Assembly (NCBI GenBank): GCA_023229795.1
Contig: JALNYP010000038.1
Location: 1 to 35,636 of the forward strand
Source: Syntrophobacterales bacterium
GTDB taxonomy: Bacteria > Desulfobacterota > Desulfobaccia > Desulfobaccales > 0-14-0-80-60-11
Length of the DNA: 35,636 nucleotides
Direction: 5' to 3'
The position numbers were made by a program, and so were the translations under genes. Positions 35,105 through 35,636 of the stretch are shown in pieces; the stretch's first letter is position 1, and each line of letters opens with the position of its first letter. The notes beneath the pieces are model-generated. The model worked only from the letters and a program-made list of their open reading frames with translations, was not told the origin of the DNA and made no database searches.

Positions 35105-35569
35105 TTAGCTTAAATATGCCTCAAAATTAGTAGAATAAACAAACCCTTTGCCAATTTTCCTTTTTTGTAATAGGCCGTTTTCTGCCATTTCATTTAAATC
35201 ACTTCGCGCTGTTCCATAAGAAACTTTAAATATTTTCTCATATCTCCTAGTGGTAATATTCTTATGATCATGATCTATTAATAACTTTAACAGTTTTTTC
35301 TGTCTTTTATTAAGATAAATTCCTTTTATATCTAATTTTTTAGAAATTATATCGGACTGATATTTTCTGACAATTCTATTTATGATCTCATCAATAGATT
35401 TTGAGACTACATCGGCGAAATACAATAGAAAATATGTTAAGTCATTATCATAATCTTCTACATCCTTGATTGCTTTATAATATTTATCTCTTTGTTTCGC
35501 AATCAAGGCGGAAATGGAGAAATATTTAAAAAATCGTAACCGTTCAGTTCCCCTTCTGAGAGGGGACAA
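35105..35569 (-). pseudogene. C-terminal remnant of a Fic-family protein
   Basis: A 154-residue AT-rich reading frame that matches only the C-terminal part of Fic/DOC-family proteins: a helical segment (FFKYFSISALIAKQRDKYYK), DNDLTYFLLYFADVV, then a winged helix (LNKRQKKLLKLL, YGTARSDLNEMAENGLLQKR). The catalytic HPFxDGNGR core that carries AMP-transfer activity is missing. An in-frame stop (35582-35584) lies just upstream, and the only start is TTG 35569, inside a short CCCCT/AGGGG hairpin (35550-35565). The first eight or so residues do not look like Fic sequence. It is probably a decayed or truncated gene, although the winged helix alone could still bind DNA. Base composition differs sharply from kdsB, so it was likely acquired. 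Confidence 0.6.
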
Positions 35570-35636
35570 ATTATTTTGAAATTAATGGAAAAAATGCATA
35601 AGGGCTAGTTATTTTGTGAAAAATGGTGTATCCAAG

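Noticed and set aside
1..35636. CRISPR arrays, tRNA or rRNA genes, integrase or transposase genes
   Set aside because: I saw no regularly spaced direct repeats, no cloverleaf or rRNA sequence and no recombinase motifs on either strand.

Overview
The window looks like a chromosomal segment of an anaerobic, high-GC member of the Desulfobacterota (the former Deltaproteobacteria, sulfate-reducer or syntroph type). The assignment rests on gene content: an MvhAGD-type [NiFe] hydrogenase with an HdrA-like protein, CHASE2 adenylate cyclases, a multi-PAS kinase and a KDO pathway gene (Gram-negative envelope). No rRNA or other marker gene is present, so the lineage is an inference.

Layout. 1-9.3 kb: the tail of an unidentified proline-rich protein, then two paralogous CHASE2/adenylate cyclase receptors on the + strand, enclosing a Rieske-FAD oxidoreductase and an exported VIT/vWA protein. 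The second cyclase ends inside a MITE-like inverted-repeat element. 9.4-12.4 kb: a small secreted protein, a thioredoxin reductase operon (with a coiled-coil stress protein and a mini membrane protein), and a PhoU-like protein. 12.4-14.3 kb: a structured intergenic region and a GAF-AAA-HTH regulator whose sigma-54 contact loop is degenerate. 14.5-17.2 kb: a clearly AT-rich two-gene Gabija (gajAB) defence cassette. 17.4-25.5 kb: the centrepiece, an operon on the minus strand reading hdrA-like, mvhD, a 64-residue protein, mvhG, mvhA, then a strong terminator. 25.7-28.4 kb: a DUF2284 metal-binding protein and a glycogen branching enzyme. 28.4-29.2 kb: a Nudix hydrolase flanked by related palindromic repeats. 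29.3-33.6 kb: a 1431-residue PAS/GAF histidine kinase. 33.8-35.1 kb: cobO and kdsB. 35.1-35.6 kb: an AT-rich Fic-family remnant.

The main result is that three genes of the hydrogenase/Hdr operon are interrupted by in-frame UGA codons that are almost certainly selenocysteine. They are U449 of MvhA (a DPULSCATH motif), U68 of MvhD (VCGUHLGECHY) and U60 of the HdrA-like protein (TNDCAMU). All three UGAs replace a conserved active-site or cluster cysteine. Each is followed, 14-16 nt downstream, by a 6-7 bp stem-loop that fits a bacterial SECIS. Standard gene calling would truncate MvhA and MvhD and remove the first 103 residues of HdrA. The HdrA-like protein is itself unusual: 1476 residues, made of an HdrA-type FAD head, an inserted GltD-like NAD(P)H module, a second HdrA-like module and terminal ferredoxins. 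No HdrB or HdrC lies beside it. The operon probably encodes a hydrogen-oxidising, flavin-based electron-bifurcating complex that could connect H2, ferredoxin and NAD(P)H pools.

Other points of interest are the pseudo-sigma-54 activator, a mutually exclusive hairpin region upstream of it, an attenuator-like terminator inside the hydrogenase operon, and several dispersed palindromic repeats.
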